Origin: Gracilaria domingensis
Lineage: Eukaryota; Rhodophyta; Florideophyceae; Gracilariales; Gracilariaceae
Assembly (NCBI GenBank): GCA_022539475.1
Contig: VCMS01000018.1
Span: 310,001-374,000 of the forward strand
Direction: 5' to 3'
Length of the DNA: 64,000 bases
Shown here one piece after another: positions 54,101-64,000 of this stretch. A model generated the notes under the pieces. That model did no database searches. It worked only from the letters and a program-made list of their open reading frames with translations, and was not told the DNA's origin. The translations under genes and the position numbers were made by a program. Numbering within the stretch: the first letter of the stretch is position 1; the number at the start of each line of letters is the position of its first letter.

Positions 54101-54758
54101 AACTGACTTCTTGATTGTGTTCAGAGAAATTAACTTCTCGTTCTTTTTAATGTTTGATTTGATGAAAATGGTTCTGGATTTGGGAACAAAAGAAATTTCA
54201 GTAGCCCGGTGGTTTATATAAGGGTTGTATTCATCTAGCCAGTCTTTTCCTAAAATTGACGTCATATCCGTATAATGCACATATTGCGAAGCGTCTTTTT
54301 TCTCTTAGTTCTTCAATTTGGATATCTACTCCATCTTCTCGGGTTTCTTGGAGCACAGTAATGGAGCCGTTGGCTATTTCAGCTTCATAACTAGTGTCAA
54401 TGGTTGGGACCTTCATCCTCTTGCATATGGCTTTGGGCAGACAACTGATTTCGGAAACGTTATCGAACAGAGCCGTACATTTTCTGCCATTGATGAATAC
54501 ATGTGCAAGGAGTAGTCCAACAGAAGGTGTTTCAAATGGTGACGCTAAGCGTGAGGTAAGAAGTCTATGTCTTCCGTTACTTGATATTTTTTCTGGGGTA
54601 CAATGGTTATCTGCAGATTCAATAGATACGTCGGTTGCTGGCTTAATCAATTGTTCTGTTTCGATAGAATTCAGTAGAATGCAGTGGTAGTTCGGTGGAA
54701 CTGACGTGGGCTCTCCGAATGACCCTGGAGTCAGGTCCTCTGGGAGTTTTTGGGGCAC
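51133..54758 (-). pseudogene. pol of the Tf1-like chromovirus (broken)
   Basis: From right to left: a protease-like region (54758-54231), a 657-codon frame with reverse transcriptase (CIDYRAVNKLTIKNSYPIPW, FPFGLTNAPASF, and Y-L-E-D where YxDD is expected) and RNase H (TTDASQYAPGVVLEQ, HERELLAVV). The integrase core end follows (SSAYHPQTDGRTEVMNK), then a chromodomain (EVQAILNHRKRKRK, YLVKCLGY). It resembles fungal Tf1/Tf2 polyproteins. It is broken at several places, chiefly within integrase. Confidence 0.8.
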
Positions 54759-55603
54759 TGTTCATCACGTGCCATATGTCCAGGTTGTCGACAGCGGAAA
54801 CAGACTCCCAGCTTTCGACAGTTCTCTCGTTCTTCCTTGGTTAACTTCTTCAGCTTCATATTCCTAATATCCATGGGTACCAGTCCTTGAGATGATCCAG
54901 AGCCGCCAGGTTGCCTGCCAAACCGCGCCTGTCCATCCCTTCGGAACGCAGATTCAACTCGCTCAGCGTCTTTCATTGCGTCGGTCAAAGATTTATACTC
55001 ATTGGTGCAAAGCTCTTTCCAGATATAGCTCTTCAAACCTCTGGTGTATCTGTCGATTTGCTCTTCCATACTGATGTTGGGGATCTCGCGCACAATCTTG
55101 AAAAAGTCTTCATTGAACTGTTGAACATCTTTGTACTGCTTCCACTTGCTTAGTTTGTCTCGAGCAAGTTTCTCTTTGTTGACAATAGTAAATCGTTTTT
55201 GAAGATGTTCAAAGAGTCCTTCAAGGGTTTGCAACTCCAGTCCGTTTCTTTGCTGGGCTAGAAACTACTCATGAGCAGCTCCACTGATGTAACTAAGCGC
55301 AATCGTCAATGCTTTTTCGTCCGGGGTTCCATCAAGATAATTGCGAATATGAGTGATCCAACTGTCAATGCTTTGCTTTCATGTAAACGTTGGGGGCTTT
55401 TTGATCTTTGGATTCGTAGAGGGGCTGTCCTTATTGGCTAGGACACTGAGTGAGGTTTCGAGAGCGGATATCTTTGTTTGTGCTTCTTGCTTCAACAAAT
55501 CCATGTGAACCGGTGTGTCTTCAAGCGCGCGAGCCATGCTTTGGATCATTTGGCCTGCACGCACCTGTGTGGGTTTGCCTGGGTTGCCTTGAGGGGTCGT
55601 CAT
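54731..55603 (-). pseudogene. gag of the Tf1-like chromovirus (broken)
   Basis: An N-terminal piece from 55603 (QEAQTKISALETSLSVLANK) and a second frame (55234-54731) with the capsid end and a canonical CCHC knuckle, CFRCRQPGHMARDEQC. It overlaps the start of pol slightly in another frame. It is broken, with one or two breaks. Confidence 0.75.
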
Positions 55604-55754
55604 TGTCTGAGTTGTACGAAACTAGGAACCTTTGAAACTGGCTCAAATAAGGGGGTTGCGAAAATAAATTGTCTAATTCTTTGAAAAGTGCAAATCAAGC
55701 CTCGCGCTGCCACTTTAAAAAATTGCAATTTGAAGGTTGTAGGCAAGCACTGCC

Positions 55755-55828
55755 GCGCGTCTGGTCTAGTAGCTAGGTGGCGCAGGTGCAATATCAGAGG
55801 TTCTAGGTTGGATTCTCTTTGATGTAAG
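55755..55828 (+). ncRNA. tRNA-like sequence (tRNA pseudogene or SINE head)
   Basis: TGGTCTAGTAG (55762-55772) fits the A-box consensus TRGYNNARNNG exactly. GGTTGGATTCT (55806-55816) fits the B box with one mismatch. The 33-bp distance is that of a normal tRNA. The acceptor and T stems do not pair well, so this is not a functional tRNA. It lies in the leader of the Tf1-like element on the opposite strand and may be a SINE that landed there. Confidence 0.35.
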
Positions 55829-56054
55829 TTGCAATTGCAGCCGGAGTGGTTCAATTAAGGTTTCTTCAGTTCAATTAAAAAGCGTCAAGAGACTGAAAAG
55901 ATAGTAAGCCCTGTACAGCGACTTCTCCCTTGACAATGTTAAGTAGTATGAACGTAGCGGAAACAGGAACACAACCACAAACGGTAGGTAAAAGGGAAGA
56001 ACGAGCAATTCTTGAAAACTTTTGTCAACGCAACTTGTTTAGGTCATATTTTAC

Positions 56055-56705
56055 TTAGAAATAACGCTGTTGACGACGGTTTTCTTTATTGACAGCTGCC
56101 TGATGCTTGCGTCCACCTCGGTGATCCTCGCAATGCTTCCAGTTATTGAATGAAAGGATGCCACAATCGTAACAACCAAGTAGTGGCCGCTTGTTGAGGA
56201 CCTTGTTTCGGTGTCGGCTACCAGACAAATGTTCTCGGAGTTGTACTCGGCTATTGAAACGGAGTTCACAATCGTCACACCTGGAGATCTTAAGGCGGTT
56301 TCGAAGGGTACGTTTGCGGTGCCTTTTGATCCGATCGGTGGCTACACAGAGGGTATGCAGGTTCGCATAGTCACTAATTGGCAGTAACCTCCGCGGGGTA
56401 GCCTTGGTAGCCTCAGTGTCCGATCGAATGCCTGACAAAGGTGTGTCGTCAACACGGGTAGGATGCTGACGGGGAGGTGACGGCAGGGGAGATGAAGTAT
56501 ACGGTGTGGGTGAACTCGGTTCCAAATCGGAAAAACTCTTCAAAACTGAAGGCTCAGCGGTGTTGACCCGGGGTGGCGGCGGGGGCGGCGATGACGGCGG
56601 TTCGGTGGAAATATTCGTGTTCGCGTATGTTGACGGGGATGATGGCGGTACCTGGGATCGGTGTATTGAGCTCACCGGAAACACCCAAAATGGGTCAGAA
56701 CTCAA
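56055..56705 (-). CDS. Zinc-finger ORF upstream of gag in the Tf1-like element (216 aa)
   Basis: An intact frame. Residues 1-110 are Pro/Ser/Thr-rich and probably disordered. Residues about 145-170 read CDDCELRFNSRVQLREHLSG then SRHRNK, and 175-200 read CYDCGILSFNNWKHCEDH then RGGRKHQ. Both are U1/matrin-type C2H2 fingers (C-x2-C-x12-H-x5-H and a close variant), a class that often binds RNA. The tail is basic (NKENRRQQRYF). It sits about 320 bp inside the 5' LTR and 450 bp before gag, on the element's own strand. It could be an extra element gene, a captured host gene, or a host gene into which LTR copies fell on both sides. The open frame in an otherwise broken element suggests it was kept longer or arrived later. 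Confidence 0.5.
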   Translation of the reverse strand: MSSDPFWVFPVSSIHRSQVPPSSPSTYANTNISTEPPSSPPPPPPRVNTAEPSVLKSFSDLEPSSPTPYTSSPLPSPPRQHPTRVDDTPLSGIRSDTEATKATPRRLLPISDYANLHTLCVATDRIKRHRKRTLRNRLKISRCDDCELRFNSRVQLREHLSGSRHRNKVLNKRPLLGCYDCGILSFNNWKHCEDHRGGRKHQAAVNKENRRQQRYF

Positions 56706-57027
56706 CAGTCACTAATTAGCAGGATGTCTGTGGCTCATCCAAACCTAGGGAATTTTTTGCAGCAAAATCACATAGAGCTGGATGGTCACTCAGTTTCAAA
56801 TGAGCGCAATACTTACTTGCGATGGCTACCAATGTTAGAACACTGGATCGGTGTTTGACGACTTGGGTAGATGGTTGAGAACGTGAACGATGTTGACTCC
56901 CGAGGAGAAGTCGAGCAGTCGACCAGGGTTTATATGGAGAATAGGACCTTCGCAAATAGGGTCGCTAACGCAGATTTCTAGAATATCCCTCAAACTAACG
57001 TGTGCATGAGTACTGGCCCTTGCGTCG

Positions 57028-57366
57028 GAATTAGTAGAAACTGTGCGTAGATATCGACAGTGGAGTCCTTTAGAAGCTTCTAGCAGTTTCTGCAACGTGT
57101 CCAATTGTAGACGTTCCAGCAAGGCCCTGAGACTATGAAGTCAGTCATGACGTCAACTGACGAAGCAGACATCACACGTGACATGTCTTGGTAAATTTAT
57201 GACAACAAATGTCAAACAATGGCTCTGAGTATCATTAGGATATCAAATCGGATCGCTAGATCACGAGGAATTCAAAGAACGCATCTAAACATTAAATAAC
57301 TAAATAGAAGCATAGCAATATAACAAATTCAAATAAAAACATGACCAGAAGTAACGAGATCCTAAA
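57028..57366 (-). repeat. 5' LTR of the Tf1-like element
   Basis: Aligns end to end with 50211-50550 with about 25 differences by eye. The right boundary is uncertain by a few bases. Confidence 0.75.
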
Positions 57367-58099
57367 ATCTGTTGATTCGGCGCAAGCAAAGGCCAATTTT
57401 TTACTCGCCCCAGTCGAAGACGTCCGCTTCCTCCACCTCCATTTTATGTCGAAGATGCAGAAGAAGCTATGGAAGACCCGCACCTCACACTTAGCGAAAC
57501 AAGAAAGCAAAAATCTCTCAATCCGTAGTGAAGCGGAACGACTTTATATTTGGATCACACAGCAAGGAGCATGCCACCCTCAAATCGTACTCTGGACTGA
57601 GCCCATCATCACGTACTCTCACCTTCAACCAGCTTCTCGGCTGTCATATTCTATCTTCAATGATTTCGGCCGGAGATGACGTTCCGCAGCATGTTTCCAA
57701 GTCATTCCAGAAATAGCATCGCAATAGGAACAGTCCTGCGATTCACGCTGAAGCGGAAGCTACCACTCTCGCTCGCATAGTTCATATTGGCATTTTCAAG
57801 CATGCGTCTCCCCTAGAAGCGTTGCAAAACCGACAAGAACAAAGAAACTGGATGAGATGGGTGATCAGTCGTTTACTCTGTGGGGGGGTGATGCAGGTCT
57901 GGCCGAGCGTCTATCGTGTAGCACTACTGAGACTGGCAGGTCTTGTACTCTACGGTGCCTTGCACGGGCATCCTCCAGCATGAGTACCACTCACAGCTTG
58001 GGCACCAAACTGCTGCAGGGTTTGCAGCCTGTGCTCATGCTACGTTAGCATGCTGCTCGATTCACACTCCCTCCTTTTCCTCGTTCTTTGCATAGCTTA
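57367..58099. other. No gene seen between the Tf1-like LTR and the copia remnant
   Basis: A 112-codon plus-strand frame starting inside the LTR and a few shorter frames show no recognisable motif and are probably chance. Confidence 0.35.
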
Positions 58100-59707
58100 C
58101 TCGGTAGAAGATTAAAAGCTACGCGACTCAAACGGTTCGAACTTCAAGCAAAGTCTTCCAGAAAAAAGCAACAACTTCAGAGGCTGCTTCAAAGCGCTGT
58201 CCGTCTTAGTAAGCGGGTTGGCAAGGTTCAGCTTGCCTGGTATCCAGATCATCTTTTCAACGTTATGAGTTTCGAACTAAAACCTCATGACGCTGACATC
58301 AGGTCGAATCGACCTGTCGAGACTATTACGGCAAGTTGAAAACGTCGTAAAAAGATCCTTCGAATCCACAACAACTATAAGGACCACTTTGATGCCAAGC
58401 AGCGTAGTCAAGGCTCTTGAAAACACTTTTCCTTCGTCGATGGCCTCTCCAGCTGCCAATATTTTAGCTGATCCGATAGACTTCACGGGACGTTTAGATT
58501 TGCGAGACGACCAAGACAGTGCATAGAAAACAGAGTCCTTCTCAAAGTCCCTAAAAAGAATTCCAGCAATCTAGCCTAACTGTCCGTAGTCGTCCTGTCT
58601 GCTTGCATCTGTAAAGACCAATACTGAGACCTCATATCTCTTTCCATCAGTAGGGCCCACATATTGCACGGTAGACCTACGCTTCTTGAGGTTCTTCAGA
58701 ATATTGATCTGTGTCACCATGTCCTTAAATCTCGGACGCAGGCCTTTCTGCTGCAAAAACCTAGCCGCAAATGCGCAAAAGGGTGAAGCTGCCGTCCCTA
58801 ACCAACCAAGCTAACTATTCAGGGACCGAAACGAGGACGCTTCTACTGCATTCAAAACTTCTTCTCATTCCTTTCTGCGCTTGCGGTCGAGCGGATAGGC
58901 CTTCAAACTTCTCAAATTCTCGTTCCCACGTATCATAATCGAGTGATCTTTGAACTGTATGACGTCCAAGCTAAAGTACTTGAATGCTCCAGGACCAAAA
59001 ACGATTGTTCCCAGTTTGTAGGACTGCCTGATTCTGTCAATATCCTTCTACACATCGTTGCGCAGTCCATCCAACAGAAGATCATCCGTAATCTTCACAG
59101 AAATAGTGGCGATCTCTCCGTTTGACTTCTTGTAGAATAACTGCGGCACCTAGACGAGGTGTAGGAAACCAATTTGTCGCATAAGGTCATCGCTCACTCT
59201 CTGCCACGTAGCAGAAGCGTTCACCAGTCTATAGGAAGCTACTCGAAGTAGCCAGTAGTGTCTGGGTCTAGAATTGCACTCTCTCAGAGGAACTACATAG
59301 ACATATCTACAGGCTTTGCCACTCTAAAGAAAGGAGCTCTTAATGTCAATCTTGGCCAACGTCCACTTAAGTATAGTCGTCAGTGCCAGCAAAATGCGAA
59401 TTTCTAAAGGCGGACAAGTCGCAGAGTCTGTTTTCAGGTTTGCCTTCTGGCTATCTTCGTTACCATGTGGAGCAATTCTTGCCTTCAAAAACAGCGAGCC
59501 GTCATCACATCTCTTAATTTTGTACAATACGTGGCTGGAAATGACATTCGCGTCCGTCGGCACATCATCAACAGAAACCTTATCTACTGTCTTCATAAAG
59601 GCTTCGTCTTCCTTTTGATAGGCGTTGTGCGTTAGGAATGGGGGCAATCCGTGAGACTGATGTAACATGAATTCCTTTGATCCAAGAACTTCAAAAAACT
59701 CTTGCAA
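58100..59707 (-). mobile_element. Ty1/copia pol remnant (broken)
   Basis: From 59707 leftwards: the start of a copia reverse transcriptase (VPTDANVISSHVLYKIK, LKARIAPHGNED, TILKWTLAKIDIKSSFL), a middle part in other frames, the RNase H entry (VSVLVFTDASRQDD at about 58580-58640) and the RNase H end (AAGEAIDEGKVFSRAL, VVDSKDLFTTFSTCRNSL at 58300-58470). No gag, integrase or LTRs were found. It is an old fragment with numerous breaks. Confidence 0.7.
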
Positions 59708-61303
59708 AGTGTCCTTCTCAAGTCTACAAAGGCTACTAAAATCCCAAAAAATGCAAAAATTAAAAACTTTGTTTATATTTCCGTCCTACTTTGTTACACG
59801 AGTCACCCCGTGCATTTCAGCTCTGTATGTACCTACAGAGCTGAATTACTGGTACCGACGGTACCGGTTAGTTCACGTTATCACCTGTTTGCCCGTAGTC
59901 TTATAACGACCTCTTCCTCAGATAGGTTCAGATCTGGGTACAGTTTCGAATATAAATGTCAAATCAAAACACCAACCAAAGTCCTGTACCCTTATCTGTA
60001 CCCACATATACATTGCAACACTACTCACGTTTTTCACCTGCTAATTCTTGGCAAGTAAACTTATACAAAATCTGTAATATGCGATTAAAGCTACAAAGTT
60101 AATCTTTAACATTTCCAATACTCTCTGCACTTATATAAGAATCACATTGCCTTTGCCATAATCTCCAAAGATTTTCGGACTCAGTTTAATTCTTTGTACA
60201 TCATTAAAACACAATTGTAAAGAGCATTTTATCGACATTCCTATTGTGTTCCTCACTAAGTTCAACATGTGTTACTTAAACCATTTCTTCTGCTTAAACG
60301 CCTTCTTATTTCAAAGGAAACTGTTCTGCATTGTAAAACGACATTCTTACACTGTGCAAAAGAACGAAGCTTCACAATCATTCGCGGTCAGCTGCTGCCA
60401 CGGCTGTGCCGCGGACATGAGTGCAATCGTGGGATGTTCCCAAGTGATTACACTCTGTGCAGCCGCTCGGGATATGGCTGTGCCATATAAAGCTGCATTC
60501 TTGGGATGTACACCATCGCCTGGACCCCGCACGCAACGCAACTCAAGGCGACAGTTATGATCTTGGCATTTATACGAACAGAGACTCTTGTGTTCTAAAC
60601 ATTTACTAAGATCAAAGCAAAACGTATACTCAGAAAATGTACGGAGTATACTCACTTTGAGTGAGAACCCTGATATACTTTTTTCATAAAGAAAGCGCTG
60701 AGCGGAAGTGGCTTTTCTCTATCGTGCTTCGCGTGGAACAGCAAAACAGCTTCATTCCAGTTTCGATTGTTAACATCGAAGATTGGAAGGTCTCCATGGG
60801 CTTCGGAAACTATGGTTACAAGCTTCTTGAACTTTTAATATGCAGACTTTTGCCCAGATGCTCTCCAGCGGCAATCTGTATAACCATGAATTAGCTTCTT
60901 GCGCTGTAGAACAGTGTCAAAAAGATACACCGGGTAGAACCGTTTCTTATCACCCCTCCGCCATAACTGAAGAACTTCTTCAATTTGCTTTGGCAGACCC
61001 GGAATAAACTGCGTAATCGGCATACGAAGAGCGCAAACTGCTGCATTAGGACTCGGTGAAGAGATACGCTTGTCAATTGTCTTCATCACATGTGAGGCCC
61101 CTTGCACATTGTAAAACTGTAGAGCAACGCATTTTGCGTGGTTATCAGGATGATGCGCCTCATATACTCAGGGGAGTGATACGAGGATGCACTCGAAGAG
61201 TTATGAGTTGGACCCAATTTTGGCGGTTACTTTTGGAATGGCTTTCCCACAGTTACCTGTAATCAGGGTTGCCATTGCTGGCCAATACCGCTAGGTGGAC
61301 GCG
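59708..61303. other. No gene recognised; AT-rich spacer
   Basis: AT-rich to 60250. A 90-codon minus-strand frame (61107-60835) with KQIEEVLQLWRRGDKKRFYP is the most protein-like piece, but I cannot assign it. An imperfect inverted repeat (CAGCTCTGTATGTACCTACAGAGCTG, about 59818-59843) forms a perfect 10-bp stem. Confidence 0.35.
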
Positions 61304-62091
61304 TGTACTACACCACCGTGTGTGTGCATATTACGGGACAATAGGTAGTGCACCTGAGGTGCCTGACACTGGGCTAGCCACGTGTACGGACCCCTGCGGG
61401 TGTGCACCACGTGTACATAGTTAGTTTAGACCTACTTAGGTGAGCTCGACCTCGTCGTCGCGAGCACCTTTGTAAAGTTAACCCGAGCACTTCTAAGTGA
61501 ACTCTTTGTCGAGTAGCGCTCTCTTGAGTGGACTCTACACGAGTGAGGCTCTGGCGCCAACCGCCTACGTGGGTTATCACTCTCGCGAGTATAGCCACGT
61601 CTGGTTACGGTGGTCCTACCCTCTCGGTACCTTTGAGGAACATCTGTCGTTGATGTCGGGACCTGAGGGTCGTACCGAGGAGGTATAGGACTAGATTACG
61701 AAGTGATCCGACTCTGTATAGAGTTTTGCCGTGTTTACGGAAACCCGTGCATTACCGTTGGAGGATCTCGCCCCGCTCCGGGCACAGTGCCGAGGAGGCC
61801 CTACCCGTCGCGTGTGGGTGTTGTTTGGTTGTTGTTTTCTGTTGCTTTCCCTCTCGGGACTACACCTGTCGTTGGTCGTGTTTCATCGTTGCCGATACCA
61901 CCCCATCTCTGGAGTTTCTCATCGTTTCCTCACCACGTGGCCTATCACCTCTGTAGGTATAGCCAGTTGCCACTTCGGCCTTACAACCGAGTTACGGTGG
62001 TACAGAGGGCTCTGTCACTGGTCTGCCATCTCTCACGAGAGCGGACCTTCGGACAGTCTGGTGGGTTTCACTCTTCCGAGTTTGCCCCACA
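61304..62091 (+). repeat. Probable 5' LTR of a third Ty3 element
   Basis: The right end is inferred from the primer-binding site that follows: CCCCACA at 62085-62091 precedes AAG-TGG. The left end is a guess: TGTACTACACC at 61304 resembles the TGTAAGATAC start of the 28-48 kb family. The partner LTR is outside the window, so it cannot be confirmed. Confidence 0.4.
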
Positions 62092-62094
62092 AAG

Positions 62095-62113
62095 TGGTCT
62101 CCCGACCTAGAAC
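62095..62113 (+). promoter_or_regulatory. Primer-binding site of the third Ty3 element
   Basis: TGGTCTCCCGACCTAGAAC, identical to the 19-mer behind the 5' LTR of copy 2 (48247-48265, minus strand). Confidence 0.65.
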
Positions 62114-62335
62114 CGTTTTAGGTCACTGTCGTGGAATTGACTTGATTGTTGACGGATCACCGTTTTCTGACAACGATCAGGGGACTCTTTAGAGTTTTGG
62201 AGGTTGACAACTTTTGAACGTGAACCGCTGACGTGGTGGTTTACCGAGAAGGTTTATTGAGTTTTCTTGTTCTTTGGGGACTCGTGTACGAGTTTAACTG
62301 GATCATCTGGATCAGATTGCCTACTGGTTTCCAGT

Positions 62336-64000
62336 ATGCCGCAACCGCCTCGAGGTTCTCGAGCTGGTTCAGCGCGGTCGTCAGCTGCGGTTCCACCCGT
62401 TGCACCGACGTCCCGGTCTATCCCAGATGAGGCGCAACCTCTTGAGGTCGTACCCCGCCCCCGGAGAACGCGCTCAGTTACGGAAGCACCTAAGGAAAAC
62501 GTGGGTTCTGCTCAACCCGTCGTTGAGACACCATCCATGGTTAACCCTAACGCTGCTACCGTAGCCGAGTTGGCTAGGTTGGAATCCCGCTTGGATATTA
62601 ATCACGCTGCTCACGTGGAACTCCTACAGGATGTTACCTCGTTGAGGACGCAGGTTGATAATGCCCAGGTGAGGGATGTCTCAGGAGACTTACGTCTTCT
62701 GAGAAGGGACGTGAATTCCATTATGGAAAATCTGGGTACCCCAGACGTCTTCGTCACGGAGTACCGGGCATTTGTCGAGGAAATGCGCACCGATATCGGT
62801 CGAATTCGTTCGCGCTTGGAAACGCTGGAGGATACAATCCGTATGGATGAAGCTGTGGACGCACAGGTTCCTCAAGGAAATCCATCTGCGGATGAAGACC
62901 ATCGTTCGGTGAAGCAGAAACGTCGACACCCAAAACGAGTTCACTATGATTCGGATTCATCGCGCTCTGACTCGAGCGGCATGACTGAAGACAGTTCGTC
63001 AGATTCATCTGATAGTGATGACAACCGTCATAGGTCACGTTCGACACGGTCGAAGGCGACGCAGTCTACTCAGGCAGTGATGAGATCACGCGTGAAAGGA
63101 CGGCGCCACTTGGGACTCAAAGAGTTAAAGCCGACGGACCCGCTCTACACAAAGCTGTTGTCGTACCGCTATTATCGGTTGGAGGATGTTACTTCGAATC
63201 GCTCCTCGCGAGGAACCGGTAAGGTGAAGGACTACATTCGAAGGTTGAATGTTACCCTTGAAACAAGGAAGTTCTCGGGGACAGATCCTATCCTTGTCTT
63301 GGATTTCCTTGCCAGGTTCGTCCAGGAGGCCGATATACTCGGTATGAGTGAAGCACAGGCATATGTGGCACTGCCGTACTTCCTAACAGGGACTGCGGAA
63401 GATCAGTACAACTCAGTTCGAGGAACCTCGAGAGCCTCGGAAGGAGGAGTCACGTGTTGGCCGGAAGCCGTGAACTACCTTCTCAGGTCGTACGCGACTT
63501 CCAACGCGATTTACAGCGCTACTCTTGCTGTTCGCGACACTAGACAGAAGAGTGGAGAATCTGAAACGGTTTATTCAACGCGGTTGAACAAAGCGTTTCA
63601 CCGATGTGGTAATGTGTATTCCGCACAGGAGCGGTGTACCATGTTTGTTGATGGTTTGGACCCCACCATTCGGTCGTTGGTCGCTCGCCGACGCGAGGAA
63701 AAACGCCGAATGACGTACCTAGAGTTGGTTAATTACGCCCAGGCGGAAGGAGAGACGTATCGAGCCCGCAACCCGGGGCAGCGCCGCTCGAAAGCGCTAC
63801 TCGCGGAGAGTTCGTCACCATCGATGTCGGTTTTGCGACGTGAAACCGCTGTCGGTGACGCTGATAACGTCCACTTCATCGGAAGTAACCCCGATTCTTA
63901 CGGATCTACGGACCTGCCGTCAACCTCGATTCCGAGCACGGAAGAAGACCCCGCATTGTATGCCCAAGGTGTCCGGGTGCCTGCAGCCCCGCTGCCTTAC
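62336..64000 (+). CDS. gag of a third Ty3/gypsy element (open, runs off the window)
   Basis: An open frame of 555 codons from ATG 62336 to the window end. Residues about 70-160 are helical (LARLESRLDINHAAHVELLQ, LRSRVNSIMEN-like heptads). A Ser/Asp-rich stretch and Arg-rich patch follow near 200-245. The capsid-like domain starts near 300 (KFSGTDPILVLDFLARF, YLLRSYATSNAIYSATLAV, FHRCGNVYSAQERC, MFVDGLDPTIRSLV). These blocks match the gag of copy 2 in order. The shared primer-binding site supports membership of the same lineage, though the sequences are well diverged. It looks whole as far as seen. Confidence 0.75.
   Translation, partial: MPQPPRGSRAGSARSSAAVPPVAPTSRSIPDEAQPLEVVPRPRRTRSVTEAPKENVGSAQPVVETPSMVNPNAATVAELARLESRLDINHAAHVELLQDVTSLRTQVDNAQVRDVSGDLRLLRRDVNSIMENLGTPDVFVTEYRAFVEEMRTDIGRIRSRLETLEDTIRMDEAVDAQVPQGNPSADEDHRSVKQKRRHPKRVHYDSDSSRSDSSGMTEDSSSDSSDSDDNRHRSRSTRSKATQSTQAVMRSRVKGRRHLGLKELKPTDPLYTKLLSYRYYRLEDVTSNRSSRGTGKVKDYIRRLNVTLETRKFSGTDPILVLDFLARFVQEADILGMSEAQAYVALPYFLTGTAEDQYNSVRGTSRASEGGVTCWPEAVNYLLRSYATSNAIYSATLAVRDTRQKSGESETVYSTRLNKAFHRCGNVYSAQERCTMFVDGLDPTIRSLVARRREEKRRMTYLELVNYAQAEGETYRARNPGQRRSKALLAESSSPSMSVLRRETAVGDADNVHFIGSNPDSYGSTDLPSTSIPSTEEDPALYAQGVRVPAAPLPY

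Larger units (their letters stand above)
50211..57366 (-). mobile_element. Tf1/Tf2-like Ty3/gypsy chromovirus (older, broken)
   Basis: The element reads right to left: 5' LTR (57028-57366), an extra zinc-finger ORF (56705-56055), gag (55603-54731), pol (54758-51133), a small ORF (50876-50586), a polypurine tract and the 3' LTR (50211-50550). It is AT-richer than its neighbours and unrelated at the sequence level to the 28-48 kb family. The two LTRs differ at about 25 of roughly 335 aligned positions by eye, so it is clearly older than the other copies. It is broken, with about half a dozen breaks over gag-pol. No target duplication was found. Confidence 0.8.

Noticed and set aside
60835-61107. 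Possible DNA-binding domain in the 90-codon minus-strand frame
   Set aside because: The W-R-R-G-D-K-K-R stretch is suggestive but matches no family I can name, and no neighbouring frame extends it.
1-64000. CRISPR arrays, rRNA genes, intact tRNA genes, telomeric repeats
   Set aside because: No regularly spaced identical repeats, conserved rRNA blocks, complete cloverleaf or telomere motif were seen.

Overview
This is a eukaryotic nuclear window, and an alga is the best guess, probably a red alga. The host genes have very few introns. A recognisable topoisomerase VI subunit B (a plant/red-algal type gene) sits beside MED12-like, TopBP1-like and CBM48 genes. The accessory DNA is dominated by chromodomain Ty3/gypsy elements and CACTA (tnp2) DNA transposons. 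The organism call is inference; nothing in the sequence names a species.

Layout. 0.8-3.5 kb: relic of Mediator subunit MED12 (+). 3.6-8.9 kb: a Cys/His-rich ORF, then a decayed CACTA transposase (-). 9.06-13.07 kb: a GC-rich island with a broken partial TOP6B copy joined to a C2H2 zinc-finger stretch, followed by a nearly complete but interrupted TOP6B (+). 13.1-20.0 kb: relics of an alpha/beta hydrolase (-), a multi-BRCT TopBP1-like protein (-), a second alpha/beta hydrolase (+, one clear intron), an AMPK-beta/CBM48 protein (-) and a pseudouridine synthase (+). 21.2-27.99 kb: a second CACTA system with a divergent accessory gene, a tnp2 transposase, a subterminal-repeat-like array, and a second member of the accessory gene family cut by a retrotransposon.

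27.99-48.81 kb holds two insertions of one Ty3/gypsy chromovirus in the same orientation (gag-pol on the minus strand). They are separated by a 416-base N gap and about 290 bp of unique sequence. Each has an extra plus-strand ORF lying antisense between pol and the 3' LTR, and three spaced copies of a polypurine-tract box. Copy 2 has long open gag and pol frames; copy 1 is broken and runs into the gap. 49.1 kb: fragment of a linear alkylsulfatase. 50.2-57.4 kb: an older, unrelated Tf1/Tf2-like chromovirus with diverged LTRs and an extra zinc-finger ORF upstream of gag. 58.1-59.7 kb: Ty1/copia pol remnant. 61.3-64.0 kb: 5' LTR region, primer-binding site and open gag of a third Ty3 element that runs off the window and shares its primer-binding site with the first family.

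Every recognisable host gene here carries in-frame stops, frameshifts or truncation, so the window reads as a transposon-rich segment with decayed gene copies. Part of the small-indel load, especially beside the N gap, is likely to be assembly error.
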